From NCBI GenBank assembly GCA_021737145.1, contig JAIPEN010000002.1:1-64000 (forward strand): a DNA stretch of 64,000 nucleotides. The letters run 5' to 3'. Of this stretch, positions 1-8,894 are shown piece after piece. Under the pieces are notes generated by a model. It did not search any database. It saw only the letters and a program-made list of their open reading frames with translations, and was not told the origin of the DNA. Source of the stretch: Desulfarculaceae bacterium (GTDB lineage: Bacteria; Desulfobacterota; Desulfarculia; Desulfarculales; Desulfarculaceae). How positions within the stretch are numbered: the first letter of the stretch is position 1; every line of letters begins with the position of its first letter. Made by a program: the position numbers and the translations under genes.

Positions 1-2
1 TG

Positions 3-632
3 CCTCCGGTCGAGTACATGCAGCAGCTCCGGGAGATCTGCGACGACAAGGGCATCGTGCTCATCGCCGACGAGGTGCAGACCGGCATCGGGCGCACCGG
101 CAAGATGTTCGCCCTGGACCACTTCGGCATCAAGGCGGACATCGTGACCATGGCCAAGAGCCTGGGCGGTGGCATGCCGCTGAGCGCCATCGCGGGCAAG
201 GCCGAGCTGATGGACAGCGTGCATCCCGGCGGCCTGGGCGGCACCTACGGCGGCAACCCGGTGGCCTGCGCGGCGGCCTTGGCGGTGCTGGAGGTGATCG
301 AGTCCGAGGACCTCCTGTCCCGGGCCGAGGAGCTGGGGATCAAGTCCCGGCAGGCGCTTCTATCGCTGCAGGACCGCTTTCCGGTGATCGGCCAGGTGCG
401 TGGCCTGGGCCCCATGCTGGCCATGGAGCTGGTGAGCGACCCGGTGTCCAAGACCCCGGCTCCCGAGCTGGCCAAGCAGCTCACCGCCTATTGCCACGCC
501 CACGGCCTGTTGGTGCTGGACTGTGGCACCCTGGGCAACAACGTGCGCACCCTCATGCCCCTGGTGATCACCGACGAGCAGCTCAACCAGGGCATGCAAA
601 TACTGGAGCAGGGCCTGGAGAGGCTGAGCTGA
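3..632 (+). CDS. gabT: 4-aminobutyrate aminotransferase, C-terminal part (cut by window start)
   Basis: PLP-dependent class III aminotransferase that moves the amino group of 4-aminobutyrate (or a similar omega-amino acid) to 2-oxoglutarate, giving succinate semialdehyde and glutamate. The visible 210 residues hold the PLP-contact motif DEVQTGIGRTG, the Schiff-base lysine in MAKSLGGG, and the GGLGGTYGGNPVA segment typical of GabT. The reading frame is open to the first base, so the N-terminal half lies outside the window. A glutamate dehydrogenase follows 100 bp downstream on the same strand and could recycle the glutamate made here. Family is certain; the exact amine substrate is inferred from similarity to GabT. 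Confidence 0.9.
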   Translation, partial: PPVEYMQQLREICDDKGIVLIADEVQTGIGRTGKMFALDHFGIKADIVTMAKSLGGGMPLSAIAGKAELMDSVHPGGLGGTYGGNPVACAAALAVLEVIESEDLLSRAEELGIKSRQALLSLQDRFPVIGQVRGLGPMLAMELVSDPVSKTPAPELAKQLTAYCHAHGLLVLDCGTLGNNVRTLMPLVITDEQLNQGMQILEQGLERLS

Positions 633-642
633 ACCAACCAGC

Positions 643-670
643 GGGCCGCGTCCCGGGCGGGGCGCGGCCC
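643..670 (+). terminator. GC-rich hairpin between gabT and glutamate dehydrogenase
   Basis: An 8-bp perfect stem (GGGCCGCG with CGCGGCCC) around a 12-nt loop lies 10 bp after the gabT stop codon. No T-run follows, so it may be an attenuator or RNA-stabilising hairpin rather than a full intrinsic terminator. Confidence 0.3.
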
Positions 671-733
671 AGACACTCCGTAAGTCAAGGCCAGGGAAGC
701 TGGCCGCGCCTTATGGCGGGAAAGGGATGCGGC

Positions 734-1999
734 ATGCTGGACAAAGGCCGATATGACGAGAGCAAACCCCTGGACATGCACAACCTCCAATTCGACTTGG
801 CGGCGGCCAAGCTGGATTTGGAGCCCTGGATCGCGGACAAGATAAAGCATCCCCGCCGGGAACTGACCGTAACCTTTCCTTTGCGCCGGGACGACGGGAG
901 CATCCAAAGGCTCACCGGCTACCGGGTGCAACACAACACCCTGCGCGGGCCGGGCAAGGGCGGCATCCGCTTTCACCCCCAGGTAGACCTGGACGAGGTG
1001 CGGGCCCTGGCCGGCTGGATGACCTGGAAGTGCGCGGTGGTGGACATACCCTTTGGCGGAGCCAAGGGCGGGGTGACCTGCGACCCCGGCGAAATGACCC
1101 TGGCCGAAAAGGAGCGCCTGACCCGGCGCTATATCTGGGAGATATCCCCCATAATAGGCCCGGAACAGGATATTCCAGCCCCGGACGTGAATACCGATCC
1201 CCAGGTCATGGCCTGGATCGTGGACACCTACAGCGTGTTCAAGGGTCACACCTGCAACAGCGTGGTCACCGGCAAGCCACTTTCCATCGGGGGCTCCCTG
1301 GGGCGGCTCAAGGCCACCTCCACGGGCTGCGTGTATGTTTTGCAGGAAGCGGCCAAGCATCTGGGCCTGAGCCTCGAGGGCGGCAGCGCCGTGGTGCAGG
1401 GCCTGGGCAACGTGGGCTATCACGCGGCCGAGTTGCTGCACGACGCGGGGGTCAGAATCGTGGGCCTGTCCAACGTGCAGGGGGGCGTGTACAACCCCAA
1501 GGGCATGGACCCCCGGGCGGTGAAAGAGCATTTCGACAAGACCGGTTATCTGCCGGATTATCCCGAAGCCGACGAGATCGGCAACGCCGAGTTGCTGGAG
1601 CTGCCTTGCGACGCCCTGATTCCGGCCGCCTTGGAGGGCCAGATCAATCTGGCCAACGCGAAGCGCATCCAGGCCCGCATCATCGTGGAGGGGGCCAACG
1701 GTCCCACCAGCCCTCTGGCCGACGACCTCCTGAAGGAGCGGGGCGTGTTCGTGGTGCCCGACATCCTGGCCAACGCGGGCGGGGTCACGGTGTCTTACTT
1801 CGAGTGGGTGCAGAACCTGCAAAAACTTTTTTGGACCGAGGATGACGTGAACCACCGCCTCAGGGATATAATGGTGCGCGCCTTCGGCGAGGTGCTGGCC
1901 ATCGCCCAACGCGAGGACGAGACCATGCGCACCGCCGCATACATGCTGGCCATCGGCCGGGTGGCCGAGGCCAAACGGGTGCGGGGCATCTTCCCCTAG
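734..1999 (+). CDS. gdhA: Glu/Leu/Phe/Val dehydrogenase, probably glutamate dehydrogenase
   Basis: Catalyses reversible oxidative deamination of glutamate to 2-oxoglutarate and ammonia with NAD(P). The 421-residue length fits hexameric GDH. Visible signatures are the substrate-binding stretch GPGKGGIRFHP, the catalytic lysine in PFGGAKGG, the dinucleotide-binding GLGNVG and the late ILANAGGVTVSYFEW motif. The ATG at 734 is chosen because AAAGGGA lies about seven bases upstream; an in-frame ATG at 713 would add seven residues. The gene sits between gabT and a dehydrogenase of the isocitrate family, consistent with amino-acid breakdown feeding central metabolism. Cofactor preference (NAD or NADP) cannot be read with confidence. 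Confidence 0.9.
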   Translation: MLDKGRYDESKPLDMHNLQFDLAAAKLDLEPWIADKIKHPRRELTVTFPLRRDDGSIQRLTGYRVQHNTLRGPGKGGIRFHPQVDLDEVRALAGWMTWKCAVVDIPFGGAKGGVTCDPGEMTLAEKERLTRRYIWEISPIIGPEQDIPAPDVNTDPQVMAWIVDTYSVFKGHTCNSVVTGKPLSIGGSLGRLKATSTGCVYVLQEAAKHLGLSLEGGSAVVQGLGNVGYHAAELLHDAGVRIVGLSNVQGGVYNPKGMDPRAVKEHFDKTGYLPDYPEADEIGNAELLELPCDALIPAALEGQINLANAKRIQARIIVEGANGPTSPLADDLLKERGVFVVPDILANAGGVTVSYFEWVQNLQKLFWTEDDVNHRLRDIMVRAFGEVLAIAQREDETMRTAAYMLAIGRVAEAKRVRGIFP

Positions 2000-2050
2000 T
2001 CCGGCGCAAAGGCGAGAGGCAACACCATTAGCGAGCAGACGAGGACAACC

Positions 2051-3121
2051 ATGCGCGAGTACAACATTGCCCTGATCCCGGGCGACGGAGTGGGCGGCGA
2101 GATAACCCTGGAGGCGGCCAAGGTGCTGGAGGCGGCGGCCGGCAAGCACGGCTTCGCGGCAAGCACCCAAAGCTTTGATTGGAGCTGCGACCGCTATTTG
2201 GCCCAGGGCGAGATGTGCCCGGACAACTGCCTGGAGGTGCTGAGCGACTTTGACGGCATCTTCCTGGGCTGCGTGGGCGACGCGGCCAAGGTGCCGGACC
2301 ATGTCTCCCTGACCATGCTGCTCACCATCCGCAAGGGCTTTGACCAGTACGTGAACCTGCGGCCCATCAAGCTCTACCCCGGGGTGGCCACCCCCATCCG
2401 CACCGCCACCCCGGAGACGGTGGACTTCGTGGTGGTGCGCGAAAACACCGAGGGCGAGTACAGCAACCAGGGCGGCATCTTCAAGCCGGGCAGCCCGGAC
2501 GGCCTGGCGCTACAGACCGCGGTGTTCACCCACAAGGGCTGCGAGCGGGTTATCCGCCATGCCTTTGAGCTGGCCGCCAAGCGGGGCAAGCAGGGCATGG
2601 TCACCAACTGCACCAAGTCCAACGCCCTGAACTACTCCATGGTCTTCTGGGACTCGGTCTACGCCGAGGTGGCCCAAGACTTCCCCCAGATCAAGACCGA
2701 CATGGCCCTGGTGGACGCCATGACCATGTGGTTCGTGAAAAACCCGGAGTACTTCGACGTGGTGGTGGCCTCCAACCTCTTCGGCGACATCATCACCGAC
2801 CTGGGGGCCATGCTGCAGGGGGGCATGGGCTTTGCCGCCGGCGGCAACATCAACCCGGAAAAGGACTATCCCTCCATGTTCGAGCCCATCCACGGCTCGG
2901 CCCCCAAGTACGCGGGCCAGGGCGTGGTCAACCCCATCGCCTCCATCGAGGCGGTGCGCCTGATGCTGGAGCACTTGGGCGAGGCCGAGGCCGCGGCGGA
3001 TATGCAACAGGCGGTGATGAGCGTGTTGGGACGGGGCCAGATAAAGACCCGGGACATGGGCGGCACCGCCACCACCGCCCAGATGGGCGACGCGGTCAAG
3101 CAAGCTCTGCTGGCGGATTAG
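2051..3121 (+). CDS. Isocitrate/isopropylmalate-family dehydrogenase, tartrate dehydrogenase-like
   Basis: A 356-residue beta-decarboxylating dehydrogenase acting on a 2-hydroxy acid bearing a 3-carboxylate. It starts with the family motif IALIPGDGVGGE, carries VVRENTEGEYSNQGG for substrate binding, the metal-binding aspartates in NLFGDIITDLGAMLQGG, and the cofactor loop EPIHGSAPKYAG. The overall pattern resembles tartrate/D-malate dehydrogenases (TtuC/DmlA) more than isocitrate or isopropylmalate dehydrogenase, but substrate is an inference. Start is supported by GAGGAC eight bases upstream. It is the last gene of the left rightward run and is convergent with the BKACE gene. Confidence 0.8.
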   Translation: MREYNIALIPGDGVGGEITLEAAKVLEAAAGKHGFAASTQSFDWSCDRYLAQGEMCPDNCLEVLSDFDGIFLGCVGDAAKVPDHVSLTMLLTIRKGFDQYVNLRPIKLYPGVATPIRTATPETVDFVVVRENTEGEYSNQGGIFKPGSPDGLALQTAVFTHKGCERVIRHAFELAAKRGKQGMVTNCTKSNALNYSMVFWDSVYAEVAQDFPQIKTDMALVDAMTMWFVKNPEYFDVVVASNLFGDIITDLGAMLQGGMGFAAGGNINPEKDYPSMFEPIHGSAPKYAGQGVVNPIASIEAVRLMLEHLGEAEAAADMQQAVMSVLGRGQIKTRDMGGTATTAQMGDAVKQALLAD

Positions 3122-3133
3122 AACAAAGATAAG

Positions 3134-3166
3134 GGACCGGCCGCCGGGGCTTGCCGGGGCCGGTCC
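3134..3166. terminator. Bidirectional hairpin between convergent genes
   Basis: A 9-bp perfect stem (GGACCGGCC with GGCCGGTCC) sits between the stop codons at 3121 and 3176, the place for a shared terminator. Neither side has a clean T-run, so function may depend on both strands or on Rho. Confidence 0.5.
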
Positions 3167-3175
3167 GCAAAAAGA

Positions 3176-4111
3176 CTAGTAGTTGACCTTGTCCAGGCCC
3201 TTGAGGCCCAGGATCTCGCGGGCCTCGTCCGGGGTGGCCGGCTCGATGCCGAACTCCTTGGCGATGCGGATCAGCTTGGCCACCTGCTCGCCGCTGTTCT
3301 TGGCCAGCACCCCTCGTTCCAGATAAAGATTGTCTTCCAGGCCCACCCGGGCGTTGCCGCCCATGAGCAGGGCGTGGGTGGTCATGGGGAACTGGAAGCG
3401 TCCGGCCGCGCACACCGACCACTGGAAATCGTCGATCTGGCGGTGGGCCGTGTCCAGCAGGTGCACCAGGTGCTCGATGGTGGCCGGGATGCCCCCCAGG
3501 ATGCCCAGCACGAACTGGAGATACACCGGGGTCTCAACGTGGCCGTCCCGGATGAGCTGGGCCAGGTTGTTGATCATGCCCACGTCGTAGATCTCGAACT
3601 CGGGCTTGGTGCCATGCTGGCCCATGATCTGAACGAACTTGCGCATGGTGTAAAAGGTGTTGGGGAAGATGAAGTCCTCGGTGTCGCGCAGGTATTTCTC
3701 CTCCCAGTCGTGCTTCCAGTCGCGGCCCTGGCCCGCGATGTGGAACAGGGCGAAGTTCAGCGAGCCCGCGTTTAGCGAGGCCAGTTCGGGCTCCAGGGAG
3801 GTGACCACCTTCACCCGGTTTTCCACCGGCTCGCCCAGGCGGCCGCCGGTGGTGGTGCACAGCACGATGTCGCAGCGCTTCTTAACCTCGCTGGCCACCT
3901 TGCGGTAGACCTCCTGGTCCGCGTTGGGCAGGCCGGTTTGTTCGTCGCGCACGTGCAGATGGGCCACCGCGCCCCCGGCCTGGTGCACCGACATGATGTC
4001 GTCGATCAGCTCCTCGGCGGTCACCGGCAGGTGGGGCGACATGGAGGGGGTGTGGATGGAGCCGGTCACCGCGGCGGTGATTACGGCCTTGTTCTTATAT
4101 TTACCAGGCAT
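3176..4111 (-). CDS. Beta-keto acid cleavage enzyme (BKACE, DUF849)
   Basis: Zinc-dependent condensing/cleaving enzyme of the Kce family: a beta-keto acid plus acetyl-CoA gives acetoacetate plus a new acyl-CoA. The zinc histidines are in HLHVRD (about residues 51-53) and the third ligand is the glutamate of the late VGLEDN segment. Length 311 is normal. ATG at 4111 is preferred over the GTG at 4120 because GAGGTGAG lies just upstream of the ATG and contains that GTG. It is the last gene of a long leftward operon with an SDR, a Liv importer and a 3-hydroxyacyl-CoA-dehydrogenase-like enzyme. The latter could supply the beta-keto acid. The BKACE family is functionally broad, so the substrate is unknown. 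Confidence 0.85.
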   Translation of the reverse strand: MPGKYKNKAVITAAVTGSIHTPSMSPHLPVTAEELIDDIMSVHQAGGAVAHLHVRDEQTGLPNADQEVYRKVASEVKKRCDIVLCTTTGGRLGEPVENRVKVVTSLEPELASLNAGSLNFALFHIAGQGRDWKHDWEEKYLRDTEDFIFPNTFYTMRKFVQIMGQHGTKPEFEIYDVGMINNLAQLIRDGHVETPVYLQFVLGILGGIPATIEHLVHLLDTAHRQIDDFQWSVCAAGRFQFPMTTHALLMGGNARVGLEDNLYLERGVLAKNSGEQVAKLIRIAKEFGIEPATPDEAREILGLKGLDKVNY

Positions 4112-4126
4112 GGTTCTCACCTCGGT

Positions 4127-5089
4127 TTATTCGTTGTCAGGATTGGCGGCCCGGAAATCGTCTCTGAACTGGCGCACCATGCTCTCCAGGTCGTAGCCGG
4201 CTTGCCAGCCCCACTCCTCCCGGGCCCGGGAGTCGTCCAGCTCCAGCCGGGCCACCTGGCTCATCATGCGGCTTATGTCCGGGTCGGGCGCGAAGCTCAG
4301 CTCGGCCTCGGGCACCATGGCCTTGACCTGGTCCACCAGTTCCTGGGCCGAAAAGGTCGAGCGGGTGCCGGCCACGTTGTAGACCCGGGTCTTGATGTCC
4401 TCCTCCGGCGCCTGGGACAGCTCCCACAGGGCGCGGGCCGCGTCGCGGTAATAGATCACCGGGCAGCGGGTCTGGGGCTCCACCAGAAGCGCATAGGGCT
4501 TGCACTGCAAGGGCCGCTCGATGGCCCAGCAGTTGTAGATGGACATGTGGGGCACCTTGGAGCCGGGGCCCACCACCGAGGGCAGGCGCAGGGCCCGGAA
4601 GTCCAGGCCGAAGCGGCGCTGATAAAGCCGGCCCATCAGCTCGCAGGAGACCTTGCCTACCCCGTACATGCTGCCGGGGTGCTCCACGGCGGTTTCGTCA
4701 ACCGGGCCCTGGGGCAGGTCCTGGCCGTAGACCGCGATGCTGCTGGCCATGACCAGGCGCTTCACCCCGCTCAGGCGGGCCGCCTCCAGCAGGCGGAAGG
4801 TGCCGTTGATGTTCACCTCGATGGCGGCCCAGGGGTCCTCTTCCGAAGGCACCGAGAGCATGCCCCCCAGATGGACGATGGTGTCCACCTGGCGGCCGCG
4901 CAAAATCTCCAACAGGGACGACAGGCTGTTCAGGGAGCTGGGCTGGTATTCAATCGCGGGCAGCAGGCCGGCCATGTCCGGCCCCGGAGGCGCCGGGTCC
5001 AGCAAGAGAGGGCGCAGACCGCCGTCCACCGCGAACCGGGCCAGTTGCGATCCGATGAAGCCTGTTCCGCCGGTTATAACCATGGCCAT
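4127..5089 (-). CDS. NAD-dependent epimerase/dehydratase (extended SDR)
   Basis: A 320-residue extended short-chain dehydrogenase with N-terminal NAD-binding GGTGFIG (residues 7-13), the serine in MASSIAVYG and the catalytic YGVGK pair (Tyr142/Lys146). Family members are nucleotide-sugar epimerases or dehydratases, or SDR-type threonine dehydrogenases. The setting, between an amino-acid-type importer and BKACE, favours oxidation or epimerisation of a small imported acid over sugar metabolism; this is inference. An ATG six bases downstream of the chosen start is also possible. It ends 15 bp before the BKACE start, so co-transcription is likely. Confidence 0.75.
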   Translation of the reverse strand: MAMVITGGTGFIGSQLARFAVDGGLRPLLLDPAPPGPDMAGLLPAIEYQPSSLNSLSSLLEILRGRQVDTIVHLGGMLSVPSEEDPWAAIEVNINGTFRLLEAARLSGVKRLVMASSIAVYGQDLPQGPVDETAVEHPGSMYGVGKVSCELMGRLYQRRFGLDFRALRLPSVVGPGSKVPHMSIYNCWAIERPLQCKPYALLVEPQTRCPVIYYRDAARALWELSQAPEEDIKTRVYNVAGTRSTFSAQELVDQVKAMVPEAELSFAPDPDISRMMSQVARLELDDSRAREEWGWQAGYDLESMVRQFRDDFRAANPDNE

Positions 5090-5124
5090 GGAAGCCCCCG
5101 CTTTCCTTTGGTCTTGGCGTCCAG

Positions 5125-5158
5125 GGCCGGCCCCGCCCCCAGAAGGGCGGAGCCGGCC
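5125..5158 (-). terminator. Strong intergenic hairpin after the Liv binding-protein gene
   Basis: A 14-bp GC-rich stem with one mismatch and a 6-nt loop lies in the 105-bp gap between the binding-protein stop (5195) and the SDR start (5089). No T-run follows on the minus strand, so it may protect the 3' end of the liv mRNA or attenuate the two distal genes. Confidence 0.45.
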
Positions 5159-5194
5159 TTTGGGTTGGTGTAATAAAAGCTCAGCTTTGCTAAA

Positions 5195-6403
5195 CTACTT
5201 GGCCAAGCCTTTGCAGCCGGTTTGGGCGCAGGGCACGTCGACCTTGCTGGCCGGCACCATGCCAGCCTCGCCCACATAGGCATGCTTGAAGTAAGGGCTC
5301 TTGGCAACCACCGGCGCGATCCAGATAGGCTGTTGCGTCTGGTGGTCGCAGGCTCGCATGACCCATTTCCCGGCCGGCCCGTCGTAGGTAAGGCCTTCCC
5401 AGGCCTTGATCACGTCACTGACCTTGGCGGAGCCGGCCTTTTTTACGGCCTCGGCCCAGAACATGGTGGCCAGGTAGGCTTTGCCCCGCAACCAGGTGGG
5501 GTAGTAGCCCTTGGCCTTCTTGAAGCCTTCCACGAACTTTTTGTTGGCCTCGCCGGGGATGGTGATCATGTACACCTCGGCGGCCACGCTGCCCACCACC
5601 GCCTCGTCGTTGGCGACCGCGGTGATGGCGTTTTCGTCGTTAAGGTAGTAGCAGGCGAACTTGGCCTTGAGGCCCAGGGGCTTGGCCTGCTTGAGCAGCA
5701 GGGTCAGGTCGCTGCCCCAGTTGGAGGTGAACACCACCTCGGCCCCGGAGTTGATGATCTGGCTCACGTAGGGGGCGAAGTCCTTGGTGCCGATGGGATG
5801 CAGCACCTTGCCCACGATCTCGGCCTTGGGGTTGAGCTCCTTGAGCTTTTTGATGAAGGCCTCGGTGGCCTGCTGGCCAAAGGAGTAGTCCTGAGCCACA
5901 GTGAAGACCTTGGTGAAGCCTTGGCTGGCCACCCAGTTGGCCAGGGCATAGGACTGGGTGTCGGTGTTGGCGCAGGCCCGGAAGAAGGTCTTGGAGCACT
6001 TGGCGCCGGTCATGCTGGCTGCGGCCATGCCGTAGGTGTAGAACAGGCCGCCCTTTTTGCCGGTCAGGGCCACCATGGCCCCGCCCACCGAGCTGCCGGT
6101 GCCGCCGCAGAAGTACTTGACCCCTTCCTTGATCATCAGCTTGGTGGCCTTGCGGGTGGCGATGGCCGGCTTCAGCTCACTGTCCACCGGGATCACTTCC
6201 ACCTGCATGCCGTTGATGCCGCCCTGCTCGTTGAGCACCTGGGCGGCGTATTGCACGCCTTCGAGATACCGGTCGCCGATATCCTTGAAAGTGCCGGAAA
6301 GCGGCTCCATCACCGCCAGTTTGATGGTCCCTCCCGCCAGGGACGCCGTGGCGGTGAACACCGCCAACAGCAGGACCATCCCCACCATGATTAGTTTGCG
6401 CAT
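5195..6403 (-). CDS. livK: ABC transporter substrate-binding protein, LivK/branched-chain amino-acid type
   Basis: Periplasmic type I binding protein that captures the substrate for the adjacent LivHMGF importer. Residues 1 to about 25 form a Sec signal peptide (charged start, hydrophobic core, small residues before GGTIKLAV). The mature start IKLAVMEPLSGTFKDIG and the LNEQGGINGMQVEV segment are typical of the Peripla_BP_6 family. ATG at 6403 is chosen because GGGAGG is correctly spaced before it; an ATG six bases upstream is too close to that site. Two cysteines close to the C-terminus (VPCAQTGCKG) are unusual and could form a disulfide. Ligand may be an amino acid or another small carboxylate. 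Confidence 0.88.
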   Translation of the reverse strand: MRKLIMVGMVLLLAVFTATASLAGGTIKLAVMEPLSGTFKDIGDRYLEGVQYAAQVLNEQGGINGMQVEVIPVDSELKPAIATRKATKLMIKEGVKYFCGGTGSSVGGAMVALTGKKGGLFYTYGMAAASMTGAKCSKTFFRACANTDTQSYALANWVASQGFTKVFTVAQDYSFGQQATEAFIKKLKELNPKAEIVGKVLHPIGTKDFAPYVSQIINSGAEVVFTSNWGSDLTLLLKQAKPLGLKAKFACYYLNDENAITAVANDEAVVGSVAAEVYMITIPGEANKKFVEGFKKAKGYYPTWLRGKAYLATMFWAEAVKKAGSAKVSDVIKAWEGLTYDGPAGKWVMRACDHQTQQPIWIAPVVAKSPYFKHAYVGEAGMVPASKVDVPCAQTGCKGLAK

Positions 6404-6449
6404 CTGCATTCCTCCCTTTACAGGTAACGTGGCTTGCTAATCTCCTGGC

Positions 6450-7160
6450 TCAGACCTCCAGGTAGGTCTGGCGCACTTCTTGGGCGGCGACCAGCTCCTG
6501 GCCGTCGCCCTGGAAAACGATGCGCCCCTTGGACATGATGAAAAAGCTGCCCGCCAACTTCAGGGCCGCCTTGTAGTTTTGCTCCACCATCAGGATGGTC
6601 ACCCCGCTCTGGCTGATGGCGGCCAGCATCTCCAGCACCGCCTCGGCCACCAGGGGGGCCAGCCCCTCGGTGGGCTCGTCCACCAGGATCAGCCCGGGGT
6701 TGCCCATGAGGGTGCGGGCCACGGTGAGCATCTGCTGTTCCCCGCCGGACAGATGCCCCCCCTTGTTGTCGCGGCGCTCGGCCAGGCGGGTGAAGGAGTC
6801 GAAAACCCGCTCCTCGGTCCAGGGCTCGTAGCTGGTGGCACGGCGGGGGGGCTTTATGCCGATGCGCAGGTTCTCCAGCACGGTGAGCGACTTGAAGATG
6901 CGCCGCTCCTCGGGCACGTAGCCCAGGCCCAGCTGGGCGATCTGAAAGGGCAGCCGCCCCACCAGCTCCTGGCCGTCGAAGAGCACGCTGCCCTTTTGGG
7001 GCTTGACCATGCCCATGATGGACATGAGGGTGGTGGACTTGCCCACCCCGTTGCGCCCCAGCAAACAGACCAGGTCGCCCCGGGTCAGCTCCAGGTTCAC
7101 CCCCTGCAACACGTGGCTCTTGCCGTAATAGCTGTGCAGGTCCTTGACCTGGAGAATCAT
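6450..7160 (-). CDS. livF: ABC transporter ATP-binding protein, LivF type
   Basis: One of the two ATPases of the Liv-type importer, on the cytoplasmic face. The 236-residue protein has Walker A GRNGVGKST, the signature LSGGEQQM, Walker B LILVDEPTEGL and a late switch histidine region. The QIAQLGLGYVPEERRIF segment is diagnostic of LivF. Its start overlaps the livG stop by four bases, showing translational coupling. LivK follows about 46 bp downstream. Confidence 0.92.
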   Translation of the reverse strand: MILQVKDLHSYYGKSHVLQGVNLELTRGDLVCLLGRNGVGKSTTLMSIMGMVKPQKGSVLFDGQELVGRLPFQIAQLGLGYVPEERRIFKSLTVLENLRIGIKPPRRATSYEPWTEERVFDSFTRLAERRDNKGGHLSGGEQQMLTVARTLMGNPGLILVDEPTEGLAPLVAEAVLEMLAAISQSGVTILMVEQNYKAALKLAGSFFIMSKGRIVFQGDGQELVAAQEVRQTYLEV

Positions 7161-7912
7161 GACTCGTCCTCCCCCAGGTAGGCGTCTTTCACCTTCTGGT
7201 CGCAGCGGATTTCGTCCGGGGCGCCGCAGGCCAAGATGACCCCGTAGTGCAAAACCGAGATGCGGTCGGCCAGGGTGAAGACCACGTTCATGTCGTGCTC
7301 AATGATCACGCAGGCGATGTCCCGGGTGACCCGGCTGATCATCTGGATGGCGTCCTCGGTCTCCTTGCGGCTCATGCCCGCGGTGGGCTCGTCCAGCAGG
7401 ATCAGCTCCGGGTCGCAGGACAGGGTCACCCCCAGCTCCAGGGCCCGCTGCTGGCCGTAGGCCAGCTCTTGGGCCGGCACGTCGCGATAGTCTTGCAGGC
7501 CGATGCGCTCCAGGATCGCCTCGCTCAGCTCGATGAGGCGCTGGTCGTGGTGGGGCCGGCGCAGCAGGTTGTAGCGCAGGCCCTGGTGGGAGCGCACCCC
7601 GGCCAGCACGTTGTCCAAGGCCGAGAGCTGCTGGAAGATGTTGGTGATCTGGAAGGAGCGGGCCATGCCCATGCGGGCCCGGCGATAGGCGCTCTGGGAC
7701 GATATGTCGCGGCCCTTGAAGAGCACCGCGCCCGAGGTGGCCGGGAACTTGCCGCTGATCACGTTGAACAGGGTGGTCTTGCCCGCGCCGTTGGGGCCGA
7801 TCACCGCGAAGCGTTCATTGGCCCCCACCGTGAAGTTCACGCTGGTGAGCACCTCCAGGCCCGAGAAGTCCTTGCGGATATCCATGATCTGTAGGATGGC
7901 TTGCTCAGTCAT
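7157..7912 (-). CDS. livG: ABC transporter ATP-binding protein, LivG type
   Basis: Second ATPase of the importer, 251 residues, with Walker A GPNGAGKT, Walker B LILLDEPTAGM and the LivG-specific MARSFQITNIFQQL stretch. The ABC signature position reads LAYGQQRALELG, the usual LivG form that departs from LSGGQ. The end of the gene (IIEHDMNVVFTLADRISVL) carries the switch-histidine region. It overlaps livM by eight bases and livF by four, so the four transport genes form one translational unit. Confidence 0.92.
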   Translation of the reverse strand: MTEQAILQIMDIRKDFSGLEVLTSVNFTVGANERFAVIGPNGAGKTTLFNVISGKFPATSGAVLFKGRDISSQSAYRRARMGMARSFQITNIFQQLSALDNVLAGVRSHQGLRYNLLRRPHHDQRLIELSEAILERIGLQDYRDVPAQELAYGQQRALELGVTLSCDPELILLDEPTAGMSRKETEDAIQMISRVTRDIACVIIEHDMNVVFTLADRISVLHYGVILACGAPDEIRCDQKVKDAYLGEDES

Positions 7913-8894
7913 CTCGGTCCGATCCCTTGTCCTTGGCCCCGGGCAGACGGGCGGCCAGGCTTTTGACCAGGCCCGAGAGCCCGCCGGGGGCGAAGAGCAC
8001 CATCAGGATGAACAGCGTGCCCATGATCAGGGGCCAGTTGTCGGTCAGGTCGCTGAGGAAGTCCTGCACGTAGGTGTAGAAAAAGGCTCCCACGATGGGC
8101 CCGGCAAAACTGGCCGTGCCGCCGATAAAGGTCATCAAGAGCACCTTGGTGGTCATCTCGATGCTTATGGCGTCCAGGGACACGAAGGAGTTGAAAATGG
8201 CGTAAAAGGATCCGGCCAGGCCGGCCAGGGCGCCGGTGATGATGAACAGCATCAAGCGGGCCACGTTGGTGTTGTAGCCCAAAAAGCGCATGCGCTCTTC
8301 GTTTTCCCGGATCAGGAGCACCGACTGGCCCATGGCCGTGCGGGTGAAGTAACAGCAGAAGGCCACGGCCAGGCCGATTACCAGCACGGTAAGGTAGTAC
8401 ATGTCCGGCCCCTTGCCGGGGTCCAGGGAGAGCAGGCCGAAGTTCACCACCGAGGGAAACACGGTGAGCCCGTCGTCGCCGCCGGTGACGGTGTGCCACT
8501 TGACCGCGATAGCGTAGAACAGGGCGTTGAAGGCCAGGGTGAGCAGGGCGAAGGGCGTGCCCTTCACCCGGAGCAGCAGCAGCCCCACCACCAGTCCGGC
8601 CAGGGTGGTGAGGGCGGTGGCCATGGCCAGGGCCAAAAACAGGGGGACGCCCTCCATGCTGTTGATGACCACAGCGGCGGCAAAGGCGCCCACCCCGAAG
8701 AACATGGCGTGGCCGAACGAGAGCAGCCCGGCGTAGCCCAACAGCAGGTTGTAGCTCACCGCGTAGAGCGAGAAGATGGTGGCCTCGGTGACCAGCCTGA
8801 GCTGGTAGGGCGGCAGAATCCAGGGCAGGGCGGCCAGCAGGGCCAGGCCCAGGGGCCAGGCCCAGAGGTATGCGGGCTTGGTCTTGGGCATCAT
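7905..8894 (-). CDS. livM: Branched-chain amino-acid ABC transporter permease, LivM type
   Basis: Inner-membrane permease of 329 residues with about nine hydrophobic segments. The N-terminal LVTEATIFSLYAVSYNLLLG and GHAMFFGVGAFAA motifs are characteristic of LivM. It pairs with LivH to form the substrate channel. Start overlaps the livH stop by four bases; two adjacent ATG codons (8894 and 8891) are available and cannot be told apart. The charged C-terminal tail is cytoplasmic by family topology. Confidence 0.9.
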   Translation of the reverse strand: MMPKTKPAYLWAWPLGLALLAALPWILPPYQLRLVTEATIFSLYAVSYNLLLGYAGLLSFGHAMFFGVGAFAAAVVINSMEGVPLFLALAMATALTTLAGLVVGLLLLRVKGTPFALLTLAFNALFYAIAVKWHTVTGGDDGLTVFPSVVNFGLLSLDPGKGPDMYYLTVLVIGLAVAFCCYFTRTAMGQSVLLIRENEERMRFLGYNTNVARLMLFIITGALAGLAGSFYAIFNSFVSLDAISIEMTTKVLLMTFIGGTASFAGPIVGAFFYTYVQDFLSDLTDNWPLIMGTLFILMVLFAPGGLSGLVKSLAARLPGAKDKGSDRDD